NCBI RefSeq assembly: GCF_000026365.1
Contig: NC_012990.1
Span: 558,001 to 622,000, forward strand
Source of the DNA: Zygosaccharomyces rouxii
Lineage: Eukaryota; Ascomycota; Saccharomycetes; Saccharomycetales; Saccharomycetaceae
Length of the DNA: 64,000 bases
Direction of reading: 5' to 3'
Below the pieces are notes generated by a model, which saw nothing but the letters and a program-made list of their open reading frames with translations, did not search any database and was not told where the DNA came from. Each line of letters opens with the position of its first letter. Positions within the stretch are counted from its first letter, which is position 1. A program made the position numbers and the translations under genes. Below are positions 51,029-61,277 of this stretch, piece after piece.

Positions 51029-51273
51029 ATCTAACTGATTTAGAATAATAATATTCTTCAATAGGACTGGAAGTTGACTTCTGTGGCCCTGATTGTACTT
51101 AGTGTTTATTGTACATGTGTTGAAATTTCGTGTAAGGAACAGACGATCTTGATCTGGACCTTAAAGGCGAGTTAAGAGAAACTTTGATACCATAAAGATA
51201 CACTTTGCTGTGCGATCGAGGTTGCGATTTCCACCAAACTGGAGAGCTAACCAGGCTCTGAATTACAAATAAT

Positions 51274-54200
51274 ATGCCAGATACTCCCTCGAAGAGAAAA
51301 AGAGCAGCATCCCTGCGAACGCAGCTATTTAACAAACACATGTATGAGTTGTTCAATGGGAATAATGGACAGGATATAGAGCTAGCATATGTGAATGAGA
51401 TGGATGGTGATGAGAATCAGCAATTAGAAGATGAAGATGAACTCGAAGAAGATGATATCGAAGAGGATAATAATCAATTTGAGAACAAGGGCAGGCCCAC
51501 ACTGTTCACAAAACTAATGGACGTTTTATTGAATAGAAAACGTATTGTACGTAGTAAGGATGGAAGGCAAATACCGATTTCATTGGATCATGAGACAGCA
51601 GAATACAGGCGATATGCTTATAAAAATGGGAACCTTTTAATTGATGAGAGAACTGAGCAACCTTATGTAGATAACCAAATTACTTCTTCCAGGTATACGG
51701 TCTACTCATTTCTCCCCCGGCAAATATACGCTCAATTCTCTAAGCTGGCGAATATTTATTTCTTTTTAATCGCAATTTTGCAGATGATTCCAGGTTGGTC
51801 TACCACAGGTTCATACACAACCATTATTCCATTATGTGTATTTATGGGAATTTCCATGACAAGAGAAGCATTTGACGATTTTAAAAGGCATCAGTTAGAT
51901 AGAGAGGAAAATGACAAAACGGTTAAAGTTCTGCGAAAGACCAACGGCGGTTACAATAATTTTATGGCAACTAGTCAAAATTTTACGGAGTTGAACAATA
52001 ACAGATCAAAATTACCAGCTCAAGGGACTTTGGATACCAGATTTCACAACTTTGAACTATTATCAGAACGTCATGGCGTTAACATTGAAAAGAGAAAATG
52101 GAAAGATTTGAGAGTAGGTGATTTTGTACTTTTAAATCAAGACGATTGGGTACCGGCTGACTTACTGCTATTAGCGAGCGATGGAGAAAACAACGAATGC
52201 TTTATAGAAACTATGGCACTAGATGGTGAAACTAATTTGAAAAACAGGCAGCCAAGTGCTCAGCTAAGTAAGTTGGCTGGTGCGGCTTCGGGTTTAGCTA
52301 ATATAAACGCTAAAGTTATAGTGGAAGATCCCAATATCGACCTTTACAATTTTGAAGGTAACTTGGATCTAGAAAATGATCAAACTGGCGAAAGCATCAA
52401 ACACCCTTTGGGTTTAGACAACGTTGTGCTCCGTGGTAGTATCCTGAGAAATACAGAGAATGTTGTTGGTATGGTCATTTTCACTGGTGAAGAAACTAAG
52501 GTTAGAATGAATGCTATTAAAAATCCAAGACTAAAAGCTCCTAAATTACAACGCAAGGTGAATCTAATTGTGATATTTATGGTTATCGTCGTGACTGCAA
52601 TGTCACTCTTTTCGTATCTGGCCCATATTATAAATAACAGAAGATACATCAATGGCGACCAGGCGTGGTATTTATTTCAACAAGATGCAGGTACTGCCCC
52701 CACTATCATGTCATTTATTATCATGTACAACACTATTATACCGTTATCCCTTTATGTTACCATGGAAATCATCAAATTGATACAGAGTAAACTTATGGAA
52801 TGGGATATCGACATGTACCATCCAGTAACAGATACACCGTGTGAGACTCGAACTGCTACAATATTAGAAGAACTAGGCCAAGTGTCGTACATATTTAGTG
52901 ACAAAACAGGAACATTGACGGAAAATAAGATGTTGTTCCGTAAATTCTCTCTATGCGGTAGTTCATGGATTCATAAAGCCGATCCCTCGGCTAACGAGGA
53001 TCAACTTCCCTCTATACAATTGACAACAGACGTTGAAACTGTATCTCCTGAAGGTAATGAGATTACCGGTGATCACAGTGATGAGTTTCTTTCAAGACAG
53101 AGTTTTGCCAATGATGCTGCAAAGACATCCGTGAAGTATAAAGGGAACTCTGGTGCTATCTATAGTGGACGGCCAAGTATGAGATCTCTTGCTGGTGAAG
53201 AGGAGCAAAGCTTACATTCTCGTAGCAGCAATACAACAAGCAGGCCTACCAATTTAAAAAGTTCACTCGATTTAATCAAGTTTATTCAATTGCATCCCAA
53301 CTCATTATTTGCCCATAAGGCAAGGTTTTTCATTCTTTCATTAGCGCTCTGTCATAGTTGTTTACCCAAAAGATGCAATATCAAGGACGATGGGGAAACG
53401 AATGAAGATCCTATCGAATATCAATCTTCATCTCCAGACGAGCTAGCATTAGTTACAGCTGCCAGAGATCTTGGATATATCGTACTCAATAGAAATGGAA
53501 AAATATTGACCATTAAAAGTTTCCCCAATGGTTTTGAGAAGGAGCCTTTGTTAGAAGACTATGAAATCATGGAAACAATTGATTTCAATTCAAATAGAAA
53601 GAGAATGTCAGTTTTGGTAAAGACTCCAAATGAGCCGAATCGAATCTTGCTAGTTTGCAAAGGTGCTGATAATGTTATTCTAGAAAGACTTCCTAACCAT
53701 AAGGATGCCCGCCAAAAAATGGAGGAGTTTAATATTTCCACCAAAGAGCGCAAGGAAGCTGAAGCTGAAGTTGTATTACAACAACGAAGATCCTTAGAAA
53801 GAAATGCGACGGATGATGATGTGGCAAGTAATAGACTAAGATCATCTCTATCAAGCATGCCGAAAGGAAGTTTATCCTTAAAAGCTATGAAGAAAAGTTT
53901 TTCCAATAAAAGTCACCATGGAGAATTCCAAGTTAATTCCATCGGTCAGTTCTTGGATACAATCAAAAAGGCTGATGAAGAAATAGATGATGTTATTCTC
54001 CATAGTAGAAAGTCTGTGCAAAAACATCAACAGAAAAGATATGGTGACATTAAGTCAATTCCCTACGCTGGACCTCAACAAGCAATACCGTGGGAGAATA
54101 GCTGCTCGTCACACGATCAAAATATGTGGGATTACATTGGATCAGATGAATTGATTAGCAATGAAGGATATTTATTGGAAAGGACCTTGCAAGCAATTGA

Positions 54201-56082
54201 TGAATTTTCTACTGAAGGTCTCAGAACGTTGTTATACGGCTACAAATGGATCGACTCGTCAGATTATATGGAATGGGAAATGCGCTATCGTACGGCTAAA
54301 ACCTCGCTCACTGATCGTAGAGCCAAAGTAGAAAAAGTGGGTGAAGAAATTGAGGATAATTTAGAATTGATTGGTGCAACCGCCATTGAAGATCGATTAC
54401 AAGATGGTGTGGCAGAATCCATCGAGAAGATTAGAAGAGCAGGTATTAAAATGTGGATGTTAACAGGAGACAAAAGAGAGACTGCTATCAATATTGGATA
54501 TTCATGTAAATTGATCTACGATTATTCTACCGTTGTTATTTTGACTGAAAATGATGAAAATATAATTTCCAAAATGAATGCAGTGTCTCAAGAGATTGAC
54601 TCCGGTAACATCGCACACTGTGTACTAGTCATAAATGGTGCTACATTGGCCATCTTTGAGAGCAATCCAATTCTCTTATCAGTTTTTGTCGAACTTTGTA
54701 CGAAGACTGATTCTGTGATATGCTGTAGGGCATCACCTTCTCAGAAGGCACTGATGGTGACTAACATTAGAAACATTAATAAAGATCAGGTTACTTTAGC
54801 CATTGGTGATGGTGCCAACGATATTGCTATGATTCAATCTGCGGATATTGGTGTTGGGATTGCAGGTAAAGAGGGTCTTCAAGCCTCAAGATCATCTGAT
54901 TACTCAATCGCTCAATTCAGGTTTTTGATAAAAATGCTATTTGTACATGGGCGCTACAACTACATTCGTACCTCCAAATTTGTGCTCTGTACTTTTTACA
55001 AAGAACTTACTTTTTACATGACCCAAATGATTTTCCAGAGGTACACAATGTTTTCAGGCTCTTCCATGTATGAATCATGGGCTCTTTCCATGTACAACAC
55101 TTTATTCACTTCACTCCCCGTTCTATGCATTGGAATGTTCGAAAAGGACTTGAAGCCAATGACTTTGTTAGCAGTTCCCGAACTTTATACTGCTGGCCGA
55201 TTAGATAAAGCTTTCAATTTACCAATTTTTTGTCAATGGATAATACTAGGGACCTTAAATTCGCTGCTTATCACTTTCTTAAATGTCACAGCATGGGGTG
55301 AAAGTGCCCTTAAAGACAATACCCTTTATCCATTAGGTGTTGTAAATTACACTTCTATTGTAATTTTGGTAAATTTAAAATGCCAATTCGTTGAGACTCA
55401 TGACCGTAACTGGTTAGCATTTGCGTCGGTGGCAATCTCCATAATAGGTTGGTTTGTCTGGTGCTGTATATTACCACTGGTCTACACCGATGGCTCCATC
55501 TACGATGTTTCGACTGGGCTTTATCATCATTTTGGTAGGGACATTACTTTCTGGTGTGCAGTTCTTGTATTAGCTGCTTCTAGTGTCATGGTTGATGTCA
55601 TTTACAAGACTGTTAAAGTAATGCTTTGGCCCACCGATACTGATATATTCAAGCACTTGGAACAAAAGGACGAAATTCGAAAGAAATTGGAGTTTGGTGC
55701 ATATAACGAAATGAAACAAGGTTGGACTTGGGAGCGTGATCCAAGTACTTTATCGGTTTACAAGGATAAAGTATTCCCATCTTCAAGATCCCGAGCTAAT
55801 TCGCAGCAGTCTTCAAATAAAGAAGGCTCCTCGCATAAAAATAAGCATAATAATAATTCTGATACTTTGGTATCAGAGACTACTCACACCCTAGATCTCA
55901 ATTACGATGATAAGAGGTACGAAATGTTACCCAGTGGTAAGTTGATTAAAAGGCAAGAATTGGAAGAAGAACAGAAAACCAACCATCTCTTGCCCAAGAA
56001 ATTGAGATTTAATATGAAGAACACTGAAAGTAATGAAAACATTAGAGCCATCGTTGAACAACGCATGCATGATCTGGAATAA
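51274..56082 (+). CDS. DNF3: P4-ATPase aminophospholipid flippase Dnf3
   Basis: The 1602-aa protein is a P4-type ATPase matching Dnf3 (YMR162C, 1656 aa), a flippase of trans-Golgi and plasma membranes acting with Crf1. It has the P4 N-terminal region (FSKLANIYFFLIAILQMIPG), the DGETNLK actuator motif, the phosphorylation site DKTGTLTENKM (Asp543), and the hinge GDGANDIAMIQ, with about ten membrane segments (two pairs flanking the headpiece and the C-terminal six). The nucleotide-binding part contains a long low-complexity insert (about 580-660 and 830-930), as in Dnf3. Start is the ATG at 51274. Confidence 0.96.
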   Translation: MPDTPSKRKRAASLRTQLFNKHMYELFNGNNGQDIELAYVNEMDGDENQQLEDEDELEEDDIEEDNNQFENKGRPTLFTKLMDVLLNRKRIVRSKDGRQIPISLDHETAEYRRYAYKNGNLLIDERTEQPYVDNQITSSRYTVYSFLPRQIYAQFSKLANIYFFLIAILQMIPGWSTTGSYTTIIPLCVFMGISMTREAFDDFKRHQLDREENDKTVKVLRKTNGGYNNFMATSQNFTELNNNRSKLPAQGTLDTRFHNFELLSERHGVNIEKRKWKDLRVGDFVLLNQDDWVPADLLLLASDGENNECFIETMALDGETNLKNRQPSAQLSKLAGAASGLANINAKVIVEDPNIDLYNFEGNLDLENDQTGESIKHPLGLDNVVLRGSILRNTENVVGMVIFTGEETKVRMNAIKNPRLKAPKLQRKVNLIVIFMVIVVTAMSLFSYLAHIINNRRYINGDQAWYLFQQDAGTAPTIMSFIIMYNTIIPLSLYVTMEIIKLIQSKLMEWDIDMYHPVTDTPCETRTATILEELGQVSYIFSDKTGTLTENKMLFRKFSLCGSSWIHKADPSANEDQLPSIQLTTDVETVSPEGNEITGDHSDEFLSRQSFANDAAKTSVKYKGNSGAIYSGRPSMRSLAGEEEQSLHSRSSNTTSRPTNLKSSLDLIKFIQLHPNSLFAHKARFFILSLALCHSCLPKRCNIKDDGETNEDPIEYQSSSPDELALVTAARDLGYIVLNRNGKILTIKSFPNGFEKEPLLEDYEIMETIDFNSNRKRMSVLVKTPNEPNRILLVCKGADNVILERLPNHKDARQKMEEFNISTKERKEAEAEVVLQQRRSLERNATDDDVASNRLRSSLSSMPKGSLSLKAMKKSFSNKSHHGEFQVNSIGQFLDTIKKADEEIDDVILHSRKSVQKHQQKRYGDIKSIPYAGPQQAIPWENSCSSHDQNMWDYIGSDELISNEGYLLERTLQAIDEFSTEGLRTLLYGYKWIDSSDYMEWEMRYRTAKTSLTDRRAKVEKVGEEIEDNLELIGATAIEDRLQDGVAESIEKIRRAGIKMWMLTGDKRETAINIGYSCKLIYDYSTVVILTENDENIISKMNAVSQEIDSGNIAHCVLVINGATLAIFESNPILLSVFVELCTKTDSVICCRASPSQKALMVTNIRNINKDQVTLAIGDGANDIAMIQSADIGVGIAGKEGLQASRSSDYSIAQFRFLIKMLFVHGRYNYIRTSKFVLCTFYKELTFYMTQMIFQRYTMFSGSSMYESWALSMYNTLFTSLPVLCIGMFEKDLKPMTLLAVPELYTAGRLDKAFNLPIFCQWIILGTLNSLLITFLNVTAWGESALKDNTLYPLGVVNYTSIVILVNLKCQFVETHDRNWLAFASVAISIIGWFVWCCILPLVYTDGSIYDVSTGLYHHFGRDITFWCAVLVLAASSVMVDVIYKTVKVMLWPTDTDIFKHLEQKDEIRKKLEFGAYNEMKQGWTWERDPSTLSVYKDKVFPSSRSRANSQQSSNKEGSSHKNKHNNNSDTLVSETTHTLDLNYDDKRYEMLPSGKLIKRQELEEEQKTNHLLPKKLRFNMKNTESNENIRAIVEQRMHDLE

Positions 56083-56281
56083 TGTTTCTCTTACAAAAAA
56101 AAAACACCGGGACGATAATAAAACTACTATAATACAGCAACCTTCGTAAATATATAAAGTATATTCTTTTGCATCAGAAAAAAGGAATTAAGGCAAATTC
56201 GCTTCCTGAAGTGAATTAGTCGTGAACCTTTATTATGATTATTACTTTAACTCTTATCAAAATAGTAATATACATTGACAT

Positions 56282-56998
56282 TCAGCCGAACAAAAACCTC
56301 TCTATTATGGGCACTAAGAACAGAATCAATAAGGGCAATAAAACCTTTATGCTCTGGTATAGATCTTGCTCCTGTTCGGCTTCAAACTGTTGCCGTTGAT
56401 GTTGCCTTTGTCTTGTCTGAGCTCCTCTAGGACCACTTGTATATACTCTGAACCCGTCAGGCCCTGCAAATGTAAAAGTACTTCCACCACCATCCATAAA
56501 TGGACTTCCCCCAAATGGACTGCCCCCAAATGGTCCACCAAAAGGACTTCCACCAAAGGGACTTCCACCAAAGGGACCACCGAATGCGCCACCACCACCA
56601 CCACCACGCATATTGAATAGGATATCGAATAAATCTTCACTAGGCTCTCTACGACGACGGAAAAACATGTTCTCAAATCCTGTATCACCATTAAATGCTG
56701 ATGAAGCTGCACTGGGGACACTTCTGTCATCGGGGTCCCTACCTAACCTGTCGTACAGTGACCTCTTTTCACTATCACCTAGAACTTCGAAAGCTCTATT
56801 AATCAGTTTGAAGGCTTCACTTGCTCTTGGATGTGGATTTTTGTCAGGATGTAATCTAATGGCTAGTTTCCTATATGATTTCTTAATCTCATTATCATTT
56901 GCTGTTCTTTCGACTTTCAATATTTCGTAGAATTGGTGCTTATCCTTCGAAAGCACTTCAAGTGCTATTTGTTCCTGCTCACTTGTGTAAGTTTCCAT
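56282..56998 (-). CDS. HLJ1: ER-membrane J-protein Hlj1
   Basis: The 238-aa protein matches Hlj1 (YMR161W, 224 aa), a tail-anchored ER J-protein facing the cytosol that works with Ssa Hsp70s in ER-associated degradation. The J domain spans about residues 21-88 with HPD at 50-52. A Gly/Phe-rich region (about 130-170) contains repeated GGSPFGG units, and the C-terminal anchor SIKVLLPLLILFLVPIIERF closes the protein. Start is the ATG at 56998. It keeps the YMR162-161 order with DNF3. Confidence 0.95.
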   Translation of the reverse strand: METYTSEQEQIALEVLSKDKHQFYEILKVERTANDNEIKKSYRKLAIRLHPDKNPHPRASEAFKLINRAFEVLGDSEKRSLYDRLGRDPDDRSVPSAASSAFNGDTGFENMFFRRRREPSEDLFDILFNMRGGGGGGAFGGPFGGSPFGGSPFGGPFGGSPFGGSPFMDGGGSTFTFAGPDGFRVYTSGPRGAQTRQRQHQRQQFEAEQEQDLYQSIKVLLPLLILFLVPIIERFLFG

Positions 56999-57316
56999 GT
57001 TCTCTCAAGAGCTGCAACTGACGATTTTGAGAAATGGATATCTGGTCGTTATCTAGGCAATATATGGCTTTCTTAATACTAGAAACTTTTCAACATCAAC
57101 TTAGTCGTAAGTAGGCGAAAAAACCTTTGGAAGAAACAACCTTGTTGGAATAATGACAGTGAATTTCAATATCGGTAGAAATAAATCTAAAAAATCGGGA
57201 AAGTGCTGCAAATAATCCGTCAAAATTATGTGGAATTTTTCATTTCATAATATTGAGTTTGAATAGGGACATTGATTGGATATTCGAGTAGATAGGATGA
57301 TTTTAAGTTTGGAGCG

Positions 57317-57773
57317 CTAGAAAGTTTCTATAGTGCTACAATACCCTTTGTAGAACATGAAATCTTGTGGAATATATATTTGTATATATTCTTTACGACT
57401 TCCATCGCAATTGTGAATGATCAGAAGCCTCTTTCTTGTGCTGCTACTGTGTGCCCATTTAATGACACACTGACGTTTTAATGGTCTGCAAGATAAAATT
57501 TCTACGACATAATTCTGTAATTCATAGAATTTCATCCAAATTTCACACTGTTTCGAGCAATTGATTTCTTGAGCCTTATGTCTTGCAATACCCCAAGCGT
57601 TGCCCTCTGGTGTCTACATTCGTTGATAGAAGATTCTGTCCAATACATATGCTACTCAGACTGAGAAAAAGGTAGGCAAGAATAGGTGTCCCATATTATT
57701 GGACCTGTAGGATCGATACCAGCACTTTGCAAATCCGTTGGAATGGATCCTTTATCCAAGCTTTAGAGGTCAT
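57317..57773 (-). CDS. Candidate small two-exon gene (116 aa), unrecognised
   Basis: A minus-strand open stretch from 57613 to a TAG at 57317 encodes 98 residues of protein-like, Cys- and Lys/Arg-rich sequence (WGIARHKAQEINC, WMKFYELQNYVVEILSC, RLLIIHNCDG, IYIPQDFMFY). It is bounded upstream by TAG, which could be a 3' splice site (57614-57616). An upstream ATG at 57773 opens 18 codons (to 57720) that end at a GTATCG donor and join in phase 0. The 106-nt intron (57614-57719) has only a weak branch match (TATCAAC), and the donor is non-canonical. Without splicing, an unspliced 72-aa frame from the ATG at 57535 remains. I recognise no family. Coding is suggested by residue composition, not proven. 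Confidence 0.35.
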
Positions 57774-57791
57774 TTGACCCTTCGTGTTAAT

Positions 57792-57797
57792 ACGCGT
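57792..57797. promoter_or_regulatory. MCB element (ACGCGT) upstream of POL3
   Basis: ACGCGT lies 105 bp upstream of the POL3 ATG. It is the MBF (Mbp1-Swi6) site that drives S-phase genes; S. cerevisiae POL3 is MBF-regulated, so the site fits its neighbour. Confidence 0.7.
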
Positions 57798-57901
57798 TAG
57801 CTAGTTCATCATCGCATCGCATCTCAAAGGATTACTTATAGAACTGCGAGACACTACTCTAAAAGCCTGTAAAAGCCTAAAAGCTTCCATCTCATCTCAA
57901 T

Positions 57902-60900
57902 ATGGTGGCTGATCTTAAGAGACCTGGTGAAGAAGAAGAGTACGGCTCTGAAAAGAAGCTTAGGTTACAGTCCTTTGATCATGGTGTCGGTAGTGAACCT
58001 GTTTCCCATCTAGAGATTGTTCCTAGTGATTCCTATGCTAAGCATAAGAGTAAAGGGTTTAAGGCTGATGAATCTGATATAAGAGGTTCCCAACAGGCAT
58101 CCCTTTTTGAAGAGCAGTTGTCTTTGATGGATCATAAGGAAGCAGAAGTAGGAGAGCATAAAGAGAAGTATGGCAGAGACCCACTGCCTAAAGATTTTAA
58201 TCCAGAGACACATGAAATCTCATTCCAACAACTAGAGGCAGAGCAAAGTACTCTACCGTTCTCGAAAGATGAAGGTACTTCTACTATTGTAAGGTTTTTT
58301 GGTGTTACAAAGGACGGTCATTCCATACTCTGTAATGTTACTGGATTCAAACACTACTTGTACGTTCCAGTGCCATCAGCACCGGAGGCTCAAGATCCTA
58401 ACGAAGTGGCGTCATTTACTAAATATTTAAATGAGAATTTTGAAAACAGCGTGGATCGTATCGATATAGTGTCAAAACAATCGATATGGGGGTACGAAGG
58501 TGAGAGCATGTTACCGTTTTATCAGGTCTTCGTCACTAATCCCAACACTGTGAATAAGATGCGTACAGCTTTTGAAAAAGGGTATTTGAGTCATAAATCT
58601 TGGTTTTCTGCAGGTACAACGACTTATGATAATATTGCATTTACACTGAGGATGATGATCGATTGTGGGATTTCTGGTATGTCGTGGATTACTTTACCAA
58701 AAGGCGAATATCAGTTAGTTCCTGAGCACGAAAGAGTCTCTACATGTCAATTGGAAGTCACTATCAATTACAGAAAATTAGTTTCACATCCAGCTGAGAA
58801 CGAATGGTCACAGGCGAGCCCTCTAAGAATTTTATCATTTGATATAGAATGTTCTGGTAGACCAGGTATCTTTCCTGAGCCTGAAACAGATCCTGTAATT
58901 CAAATAGCGAATGTGATGAGTGTTGCAGGTGCCAAAAAACCATTTATACGTAATGTGTTCACAGTGGATACTTGTTCGCCAATTACAGGATCACAAATCT
59001 ATTCCCATGCTACAGAGGAAGAGATGTTGAAGCATTGGCGTGATTTTGTGGTTGCTGCCGATCCAGATATCATCATTGGTTACAACACTTCGAATTTCGA
59101 TTTCCCATACCTAATTAATAGAGCTAAGGCGCTAAAAGTGGAAAGTTTCCCGTATTTTGGTCGTCTTTTCAACGTTAAACAGGAAATTACTAGCTCCGTT
59201 TTTTCCTCCAAAGCATACGGTACTAAAGAATCCAAAAATATTAATATCGATGGTCGTTTACAACTCGATTTACTGCAATTTATTCAACGTGAATATAAAT
59301 TAAGGTCCTATACTTTGAATGCTGTGTCTGCACATTTCTTGGGTGAACAAAAGGAGGACGTTCATCATAGTATTATTACTTCATTACAGAAAGGTGATAG
59401 TGAAACAAGAAGAAGGTTGGCGGTATACTGTTTAAAAGATGCATATTTGCCCCTGAGATTGATGGAAAAATTGATGGCTTTAGTTAATTATACAGAGATG
59501 GCTCGTGTGACAGGTGTTCCATTTTCCTACTTGTTGAGTCGTGGTCAACAGATTAAAGTTATTTCTCAATTGTTCCGTAAGTGTTTGCAAATCGATACTG
59601 TAATTCCCAACATGCAATCACAGGCATCAGACGAACAGTACGAGGGTGCCACTGTCATTGAACCTATTCGTGGATATTATGATATACCCATTGCAACATT
59701 GGATTTCAGCTCTTTGTATCCCAGTATCATGATGGCTCACAATCTGTGTTATACAACTTTAACGAGTAAATCTACAGTTGAGAAATTTAATATGAAATTG
59801 GATGAGGACTACATTATGACCCCCAATGGTGATTATTTTGTAACTTCTAAAGTCAGGCGTGGTATTCTACCAACTATCTTAGAAGAACTAATTGGTGCCA
59901 GAAAGCGCGCTAAGAAGGATTTAAAGAATGAAACAGAACCGTTTAGGAAAGATGTGTTAAATGGTAGACAATTGGCATTGAAGGTTTCGGCAAACTCGGT
60001 TTATGGTTTCACTGGTGCTACTGTAGGTAAATTGCCCTGCTTAGCCATTTCATCTTCTGTGACATCTTTTGGTCGTAACATGATTATGTTGACCAAGCAG
60101 GCGGTAGAGGAGAAGTATTCCATCAAGAATGGGTTCAAGCATGATTCCCTTGTGGTTTATGGTGATACTGATTCCGTCATGGTGAAGTTTGGTACTACGG
60201 ATTTGAAAGAAGCGATGAAACTTGGTGCAGAGGCAGCAGCTTATGTTTCTACATTGTTTAAACATCCAATTAACTTGGAATTTGAAAAAGCATATTTCCC
60301 ATATCTTTTGATTAACAAGAAGAGGTACGCTGGGTTGTTTTGGACAAATCCTGATAAGTATGATAAGATAGATCAGAAGGGTCTGGCTTCTGTCCGTCGT
60401 GATTCCTGTCCTCTGGTTTCTATTGTGATGAATAAAGTGTTGAAGAAAATTCTAATTGAAAGAAATGTTGAGGGGGCATTAGGTTTTGTTAAGGAAATCA
60501 TAGACGATATCTTACACAACAAAGCTGACATTTCGAAGTTGATCATTTCAAAGACGCTGGCGCCTAACTATACTAATCCTCAACCACATGCTGTCTTGAC
60601 TGAACGTATGAAAAAAAGGGACGGTGTGGGGCCAAACGTTGGTGACCGTGTTGACTACGTCGTGATAGCAGGTAATGATAAATTGTACAATAGAGCAGAG
60701 GATCCATTGTACGTGTTAGAACATAACATGCAAATCGATTCCAGATATTATCTGACGAATCAATTACAAAATCCAATCATCAGTATTGTGGCCCCCATTT
60801 TAGGTGAAAAACAGGCTAATGCCATGTTTGTCGTCAAATCAATCAAGATTAATACAGGTAATATGAAAGGAGGATTAATGGGGTTCGTGAAAAAAGTCGA

Positions 60901-61174
60901 CTCTTGTAAGAATTGCAAGGGACCATTAAAGAAAGGGGAGGGACCTTTGTGTAGTAATTGTCAAGCCAAATCTGGAGAATTATACATTAAAGCGCTTTAC
61001 AACGTCAGAGACTTAGAGGAAAAATTTGGCCGTCTTTGGACCCAATGTCAAAGATGTGCTGGCAGTTTGCATAATGAAGTGCTCTGCTCCAATAAAAATT
61101 GTGACATCTTCTATATGAGAGTGAAGATGAAGAAGGAGCTACAAGAGAATATTGAAAACTTGAGTAAATGGTAA
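57902..61174 (+). CDS. POL3: DNA polymerase delta catalytic subunit
   Basis: The 1090-aa protein is the family B polymerase Pol3 (YDL102W, 1097 aa), which makes the lagging strand and serves repair. The 3'-5' exonuclease has Exo I FDIECSG with Asp314 and Glu316. Polymerase motif A is [10 protein letters not shown] (Asp601), and motif C is YGDTDS (Asp755, Asp757). The C-terminus has CysA (CKNC...CSNC, zinc, PCNA contact) and CysB (CQRC...CSNKNC, [4Fe-4S], Pol31 contact). All catalytic residues are present, each offset by seven from S. cerevisiae numbering. Start is the ATG at 57902. It converges on DUN1. Confidence 0.98.
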   Translation: MVADLKRPGEEEEYGSEKKLRLQSFDHGVGSEPVSHLEIVPSDSYAKHKSKGFKADESDIRGSQQASLFEEQLSLMDHKEAEVGEHKEKYGRDPLPKDFNPETHEISFQQLEAEQSTLPFSKDEGTSTIVRFFGVTKDGHSILCNVTGFKHYLYVPVPSAPEAQDPNEVASFTKYLNENFENSVDRIDIVSKQSIWGYEGESMLPFYQVFVTNPNTVNKMRTAFEKGYLSHKSWFSAGTTTYDNIAFTLRMMIDCGISGMSWITLPKGEYQLVPEHERVSTCQLEVTINYRKLVSHPAENEWSQASPLRILSFDIECSGRPGIFPEPETDPVIQIANVMSVAGAKKPFIRNVFTVDTCSPITGSQIYSHATEEEMLKHWRDFVVAADPDIIIGYNTSNFDFPYLINRAKALKVESFPYFGRLFNVKQEITSSVFSSKAYGTKESKNINIDGRLQLDLLQFIQREYKLRSYTLNAVSAHFLGEQKEDVHHSIITSLQKGDSETRRRLAVYCLKDAYLPLRLMEKLMALVNYTEMARVTGVPFSYLLSRGQQIKVISQLFRKCLQIDTVIPNMQSQASDEQYEGATVIEPIRGYYDIPIATLDFSSLYPSIMMAHNLCYTTLTSKSTVEKFNMKLDEDYIMTPNGDYFVTSKVRRGILPTILEELIGARKRAKKDLKNETEPFRKDVLNGRQLALKVSANSVYGFTGATVGKLPCLAISSSVTSFGRNMIMLTKQAVEEKYSIKNGFKHDSLVVYGDTDSVMVKFGTTDLKEAMKLGAEAAAYVSTLFKHPINLEFEKAYFPYLLINKKRYAGLFWTNPDKYDKIDQKGLASVRRDSCPLVSIVMNKVLKKILIERNVEGALGFVKEIIDDILHNKADISKLIISKTLAPNYTNPQPHAVLTERMKKRDGVGPNVGDRVDYVVIAGNDKLYNRAEDPLYVLEHNMQIDSRYYLTNQLQNPIISIVAPILGEKQANAMFVVKSIKINTGNMKGGLMGFVKKVDSCKNCKGPLKKGEGPLCSNCQAKSGELYIKALYNVRDLEEKFGRLWTQCQRCAGSLHNEVLCSNKNCDIFYMRVKMKKELQENIENLSKW

Positions 61175-61277
61175 AAAAAATAATAAAATAATAATTAGGC
61201 ATTCATTTATAATATTGTATATTAATTTTACTTCTTTTCATGATAAGCAACGATTAGAATTAATGGAGGTATTAAAG

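Larger units (their letters stand above)
56999..57901. other. 903-bp divergent gap HLJ1-POL3
   Basis: The gap is unusually long for this compact window. It holds an MCB element near POL3 and, on the minus strand, a candidate small two-exon gene (57317-57773) described separately. The 318 bp next to HLJ1 show nothing further. Confidence 0.6.
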
